From: a bacterium 42_11
GTDB taxonomy: Bacteria; Synergistota; GBS-1
Reading direction: 5' to 3'
NCBI GenBank assembly: GCA_001508835.1
Contig: LGFB01000003.1
Coordinates: 1-18,089, forward strand
DNA: 18,089 nt
Positions 14,391-18,089 of this stretch are shown here, in pieces. Both the position numbers and the translations under genes were made by a program. Each line of letters begins with the position of its first letter. Position 1 is the first letter of the stretch. The notes under the pieces are model-generated. The model had not been told where the DNA came from, ran no database searches, and saw only the letters and a list, made by a program, of their open reading frames with translations.

Positions 14391-15689
14391 ATGATAATAA
14401 GCGTTCCATATGGACACGGTTTTATCAGCGCAGATGTCCCTATCAAGAACTTGATGGGGATATATGAAGCACCAGGGGTAAAGCCAGCAAAGGACCCGAC
14501 TTCTGAAATAATAAATGCCCTTGAAAACCCTATTGGAAGCCCTCCCCTATCACACATAGTTAAACCAGATAGAAAGGTATGCATAGTCGTAAGCGATATA
14601 ACCAGACCCATTCCTTACAAAGAGGTGCTTCCCGTTCTTCTTGAATATCTAAACAGGTGTGGGGTAAAAGACGAGGATATAACCATATTAATAGCAACAG
14701 GGTTACACCGAGGTTTAACACCTCAAGAACAAAGAGACCTTTACGGAGAAGAAATCGTTGAAAGAGTGAAAGTGGTGAACCATGACTACAAAGATAGCTC
14801 AAATCTCATTAGGATAGGAAAAACGAGCAGAGGAACACCTATAGAGGTTAACAGAATCGCAGTAGAAACAGATACCCTCATACTAACCGGATATATAGAA
14901 CCACATCAACAGTTTGGCTTTACAGGTGGAAGAAAAAGCATTATGCCAGGTTTAGCAAGCGAAAGAGCCGTTATGCATAACCACAACGCAAAGATGATGG
15001 ACCACCCTTCCGCGGTAAACGGTGTGTTGGAAGGTAATCCCCAACATGAGGACGCCATGGAGTTTGCAAAAGCCATCAAAGTTGATTTTATATTGAACGT
15101 TGTCCTAAACCAAGACGAAAAGCTTGCCTGGGCTGTTGGAGGAGACTTAGAAAAGGCTTGGCTTAAAGGTGTTAAGCTTTCCCAAAGTTTCAGAGAAGTC
15201 GAGCTTCCCTACCCCTGTGATATAGCCATAACTGCAACTGGTCACCCCTTAGACAGGGTGCTTTATCAGGGACCGAAGATAACCTCTGCAGTTTTCAGAA
15301 CGAAGGACAGGATAATAAAAGATGGAGGAACCATAATTTTACCTATGGAATTAACAGAAGGCGTTGGACATCATGTTGAGTTTTACGAACTAATGTCCAT
15401 AGGGAAACCCGAAGCCATCATTGAAAAATGTTACTCCTCTCCCATCAAAGATCAATGGGGAGCCCAGATATGGGTAAGAACTTTAGAAAAGACTAAAATA
15501 ATAATAGTAACGCATAATATGGAACCTTCGTTAATTGAAAAGATGGGAATAGAGCACGCTTACAATCTACAAGAAGCCATAGATAGGGCAATCTCTCGCC
15601 ACGGGCAAGACTGTAAGGTAGCCGTTTTTCCAAGAGCTACAACGGTGCTACCCAAATTAACGGAAAGTCAAAGGAGAAGGAAAACATGA
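14391..15689 (+). CDS. LarA-family nickel-pincer 2-hydroxyacid racemase/epimerase
   Basis: A 432-residue LarA homologue. LarA of Lactobacillus plantarum racemises lactate through a nickel-pincer nucleotide bound to Lys184 and His200. All key positions are present: D69 and R72 (SDITRP), H106 (GLHRGLT), H172 (EPH), K182 (GFTGGRKS), H198 (NHN) and Y292, Q293 and K296 (LYQGPK). The constant offset of two from LarA numbering for most of them strengthens the call. The superfamily includes racemases of lactate, malate, phenyllactate and hydroxyglutarate and a D-gluconate 2-epimerase, so the substrate is open. The cofactor genes larB, larC and larE are not in the window. GGGAGG lies 11 nt before the ATG, and the stop overlaps the kinase start by 4 bp. 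Confidence 0.9.
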   Translation: MIISVPYGHGFISADVPIKNLMGIYEAPGVKPAKDPTSEIINALENPIGSPPLSHIVKPDRKVCIVVSDITRPIPYKEVLPVLLEYLNRCGVKDEDITILIATGLHRGLTPQEQRDLYGEEIVERVKVVNHDYKDSSNLIRIGKTSRGTPIEVNRIAVETDTLILTGYIEPHQQFGFTGGRKSIMPGLASERAVMHNHNAKMMDHPSAVNGVLEGNPQHEDAMEFAKAIKVDFILNVVLNQDEKLAWAVGGDLEKAWLKGVKLSQSFREVELPYPCDIAITATGHPLDRVLYQGPKITSAVFRTKDRIIKDGGTIILPMELTEGVGHHVEFYELMSIGKPEAIIEKCYSSPIKDQWGAQIWVRTLEKTKIIIVTHNMEPSLIEKMGIEHAYNLQEAIDRAISRHGQDCKVAVFPRATTVLPKLTESQRRRKT

Positions 15690-16726
15690 AAAAGGGATTT
15701 CTAATCTGCATAGATGGAGGAACAACCAATACAAGGGTTAGATTAATAAGATTGAGTGACTTTTCAATAGTAGCCAAAACTGCTGAAAGCATAGGGGCAA
15801 AGGATACCAAGTTAAAAGGAAGAGAGGCCTTGGAGGAAGCCTTAAGCACAGCTATCCAAAGAATCTTTAGGGAAAACCAAATATCGAAAGAAGAGATAGC
15901 GGGAGTTACCGCTTCAGGAATGATAACATCGGAAGCCGGCCTTCTTGAAGTTCCTCATGTTATTGCGCCAGCAGGCATTGATGAAATAGCCTCAGGGGTG
16001 ATTGAAGAGACTTTCGAAAAAATATGGCCTGACCCCATCTTATTCATTCCCGGTGTAAAGACGTTATCAAATAAAGAAACCCCATCACTTATTGAACGCA
16101 TAAACTCACAAGATATAATGAGGGGCGAAGAATGTGAAAGCTTAGGAATTATAAAGCTTGAAAAGATAAGCGGACCAGGGATCATCCTTCTCCCAGGCTC
16201 CCATACCAAGTTTGTATTCATAAACGAAGAAAACCGCATAGAAGGTTCCCTAACCACTTTGGCGGGAGAGCTTGCAAACGCAGTAATCTCATCAACACTA
16301 ATAGGAAGATCCGTCGAGGATTTAGACCTCCCTCTAATTGAAGAAAAATACCTTTTAGAGGGCTTCAAAATGGCGCAAAAATACGGGCTAACAAGAAGCC
16401 TTTTTACAATAAGACTGCTTCATATAATGGGCGAAGGCACACCCTTACAGAGAAAGTGCTTTCTTTGGGGAGCTATTGTAGGCACGGACATAATGGCCTT
16501 TGAGGAAAGTGAAAATTTGAAGAAAATGGCTAAATCCGGCGAAATAGTGAATCTGTTTGTGGGAGGGAAAAGCCCATTAAAGGAGATATTCGGCACCCTG
16601 ATCGATGTCTGGGCTCAAGAAAAATTCCCTAAGATCCGGGTAAAGATTCTCTCATCCGAAACTACCGAAAGATCATCAGCCGTGGGGGCAAGCTTAGTGG
16701 CCTTAAAGAGGATAAAACTAAATTAA
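15686..16726 (+). CDS. 2-dehydro-3-deoxygalactonokinase-like sugar-acid kinase
   Basis: A 346-residue kinase of the ASKHA superfamily, DgoK group, which phosphorylates 2-keto-3-deoxy-D-galactonate (or a similar 2-keto-3-deoxy acid) at C6 with ATP. Visible are the phosphate-1 loop DGGTTNTR (residues 10-17), MRGEECESLGI in the position of the family's MRGEE-Q-G, and LLPGSHTKFVFI in that of LPGTHSKWV. It starts inside the stop of the LarA-like gene (ATGA). It is the last gene of the run and its final 9 bp overlap the end of the opposing regulator gene. No KDG aldolase or aldonate dehydratase of standard type is adjacent, so the true substrate may differ from the family name. Confidence 0.8.
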   Translation: MKKGFLICIDGGTTNTRVRLIRLSDFSIVAKTAESIGAKDTKLKGREALEEALSTAIQRIFRENQISKEEIAGVTASGMITSEAGLLEVPHVIAPAGIDEIASGVIEETFEKIWPDPILFIPGVKTLSNKETPSLIERINSQDIMRGEECESLGIIKLEKISGPGIILLPGSHTKFVFINEENRIEGSLTTLAGELANAVISSTLIGRSVEDLDLPLIEEKYLLEGFKMAQKYGLTRSLFTIRLLHIMGEGTPLQRKCFLWGAIVGTDIMAFEESENLKKMAKSGEIVNLFVGGKSPLKEIFGTLIDVWAQEKFPKIRVKILSSETTERSSAVGASLVALKRIKLN

Positions 16727-17383
16727 ACCTTCCTCAAACCTCTTAAAGAGAATCTTTAAAATGTTATTTATGTGCTCCTCTACCCTTCTTTCTGCAAGGG
16801 GAACATCCCTTTTCTTAATAGCTTCATAGATGCTTAAGTGTTCCTCATAAGACTCCTTAATCCTGCCGGGATAGGATATAGAAAGAATTCTAACTCTTGC
16901 AAGCTTTTCGCTCAGGGAATCCATTACACGCCGTAACTCTTCATTACCAGAACCCCTGACTATCATCTCATGAAACCATGAATTAAACTTACTCATCTCC
17001 TCTACGCTGGAGCTATTCAAGGCGATCCCCATCTCCCTCACCTTTTCCTCAAGAGAGCTTATATATTCTTCATACCCCCTTTCTATGAAAAGGCGAACGG
17101 CAAGTCTCTCCAAGTAAGCCCTTAAAGAGAGAAGGTCCTCTATCTCCTTTTTGCTCCACTTCTTCACCAAGAAGCCCCGATGAGGTTCGACGACCAAAAG
17201 TCCTTGAGCCGCTAAATAGTGCAGAGCTTCCCTTACAGGGGTAACACTAACCCCCAGCTCCTTAGCGAGGCTGTCAATAACTACCCTCTGTCCAGGCATA
17301 TACCGACCAGTTACTATATATCCTTTTACCTTCTCTAAGACCTCATCCCTCAGCGACTTTCTTTCTATCACCAGTGAAACCAC
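16718..17383 (-). CDS. GntR-family transcriptional regulator, FadR/FCD subgroup
   Basis: A 221-residue repressor-type protein. The N-terminal winged helix-turn-helix (about residues 10-75) contains the classic P-G-R--DSLAKELGVS-TPVREAL pattern. The C-terminal all-helical FCD domain keeps three His in FHEMI, EEHLSIYEAI and EEHINNI, which with an acidic or Asn residue usually bind a metal that supports an organic-acid ligand. Members commonly respond to 2-oxo or hydroxy acids, so it is a good candidate regulator for the converging hydroxyacid operon. The start is a GTG at 17383 or a second GTG at 17371; the second has GGTGG 8 nt upstream. It lies 22 bp downstream of the citrate synthase stop, on the same strand. 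Confidence 0.88.
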   Translation of the reverse strand: MVSLVIERKSLRDEVLEKVKGYIVTGRYMPGQRVVIDSLAKELGVSVTPVREALHYLAAQGLLVVEPHRGFLVKKWSKKEIEDLLSLRAYLERLAVRLFIERGYEEYISSLEEKVREMGIALNSSSVEEMSKFNSWFHEMIVRGSGNEELRRVMDSLSEKLARVRILSISYPGRIKESYEEHLSIYEAIKKRDVPLAERRVEEHINNILKILFKRFEEGLI

Positions 17384-17405
17384 CGCCTCGCTTTTTAAAG
17401 GATAA

Positions 17406-18089
17406 TCATAAAGCCATCTGCTTACTAATTCGCTCCTTAACTTCCCTATAGCTTAGATTCATGGGACCGTTGTAGACCGCTACTGGTCTGAAAAGCCTGT
17501 TATTCTGACGGTACTCAATTACATGAGCGGTCCATCCCACTACCCTTGCCATCGCAAATATCGCCGTAAAGAAGTCCTTAGGGATACCAAAATGATTGTA
17601 CAAAATTCCTGAGAAAAAGTCTACATTCGGATAAAGTTTTTTATCCTTAAACCTTTCCAAAACGAGCTCCTCCAACTTTAACGCTACACTCAAATATTCT
17701 ACTCCTTCAGACTTATCTATTTCGCAAAGCCATTCCTTGATAAGTCTCGCTCTCGGGTCGTAAGTTTTATAAACCCTGTGTCCAAACCCCATTATCCTCT
17801 CCTTACTCGAAACCTTCGCATTGAAGTAACTCTCCACATTTTCTACGCTTCCTATCTCTTCCAGCATCTTTAACACCCGCTCATTTGCCCCTCCGTGAAG
17901 GGGACCTTTTAACGTGGCTATGGCAGAAACCACGGCAGAATACATATCGCTTAAAGTTGAAGAAGTAACCATTGCTGCAAACGTGGAAGCATTTATCTCC
18001 TGCTCCGCATGAAGAATAAGAGCCCTTTCAAACAAGTGAGAGTATTTTGGAATTTCACCGAACATCATATAAAGAAAATTATCGGCATG
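17406..18089 (-). CDS. citrate synthase (or 2-methylcitrate synthase), C-terminal part; 5' end outside window
   Basis: The enzyme condenses oxaloacetate with acetyl-CoA (or propionyl-CoA in methylcitrate synthases). The frame stays open to the right edge: codons before the first in-window Met read HADNFLY, matching the family's A-NFLYM segment, so the gene begins outside. About 227 residues are visible, including ILHAEQEINASTFAA, first catalytic His in GPLHGGANE, second in GFGHRVYK and catalytic Asp in NVDFFSG. GRFRP-like RLFRPVAVYNGP near the end is the usual CoA/oxaloacetate-proximal Arg. All active-site residues of the C-terminal half are intact. The visible part does not decide between citrate and methylcitrate synthase; the adjacent FadR-type regulator would suit either. 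Confidence 0.92.
   Translation of the reverse strand, partial: HADNFLYMMFGEIPKYSHLFERALILHAEQEINASTFAAMVTSSTLSDMYSAVVSAIATLKGPLHGGANERVLKMLEEIGSVENVESYFNAKVSSKERIMGFGHRVYKTYDPRARLIKEWLCEIDKSEGVEYLSVALKLEELVLERFKDKKLYPNVDFFSGILYNHFGIPKDFFTAIFAMARVVGWTAHVIEYRQNNRLFRPVAVYNGPMNLSYREVKERISKQMAL

Overview
The window looks like bacterial chromosome from an anaerobic, probably thermophilic amino-acid fermenter. The basis is an oxygen-sensitive glycyl radical enzyme, several Fe-S flavoproteins, strong AAGGAGG-type ribosome binding sites, a moderately AT-rich composition, frequent ATA and AGA/AGG codons and Lys/Glu-rich proteins. I cannot name the species; a thermophilic Firmicutes, Synergistota, Thermotogota or Atribacterota lineage would all fit. 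There is no CRISPR array, rRNA, transposase or phage gene.

Region 1 (1-7300) is a proline/hydroxyproline block. A 5'-truncated trans-4-hydroxy-L-proline dehydratase (HypD-type glycyl radical enzyme) runs on + and meets, across a shared terminator hairpin, a tightly packed minus-strand operon. That operon encodes a 2Fe-2S protein, an FAD/NAD-type oxidoreductase, a two-cluster 4Fe-4S protein, a BFD-like 2Fe-2S protein, a DAO-type FAD amino-acid dehydrogenase, an NSS-family Na+/amino-acid symporter and a 36-residue one-helix partner of that symporter. Gene content and order match a multi-subunit dye-linked proline/hydroxyproline dehydrogenase. The roughly 220-nt leader of this operon holds a 30-codon ORF with its own ribosome binding site and four Pro codons in ten, followed by a strong hairpin. 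I read this as a possible leader-peptide control element.

Region 2 (7421-10362) is a + strand unit: nitroreductase, a CopB-type (CPH motif, P1B-3) metal ATPase with a His-rich N terminus, and a small membrane SHOCT protein. It is followed by 263 bp without a gene. That stretch holds several inverted repeats and is bounded by a perfect 12-bp direct repeat, so it could be a structured RNA/terminator region or a small mobile element remnant.

Region 3 (10584-16726) starts with a promoter, tRNA-Pro(GGG) and a hairpin/T-tract. Six genes follow with overlaps or minimal gaps: rsmA, a D-2-hydroxyacid dehydrogenase, a proline racemase homologue, an RraA-family aldolase/decarboxylase, a nickel-pincer LarA-family racemase and a 2-keto-3-deoxygalactonate-type kinase. 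No promoter is apparent between the tRNA and rsmA. The five catabolic genes form an unfamiliar combination that may define an undescribed hydroxyacid or hydroxyproline-derived pathway. They converge on, and overlap by 9 bp, a FadR-type GntR regulator (minus strand), which lies downstream of a 5'-truncated citrate synthase that runs off the right edge.
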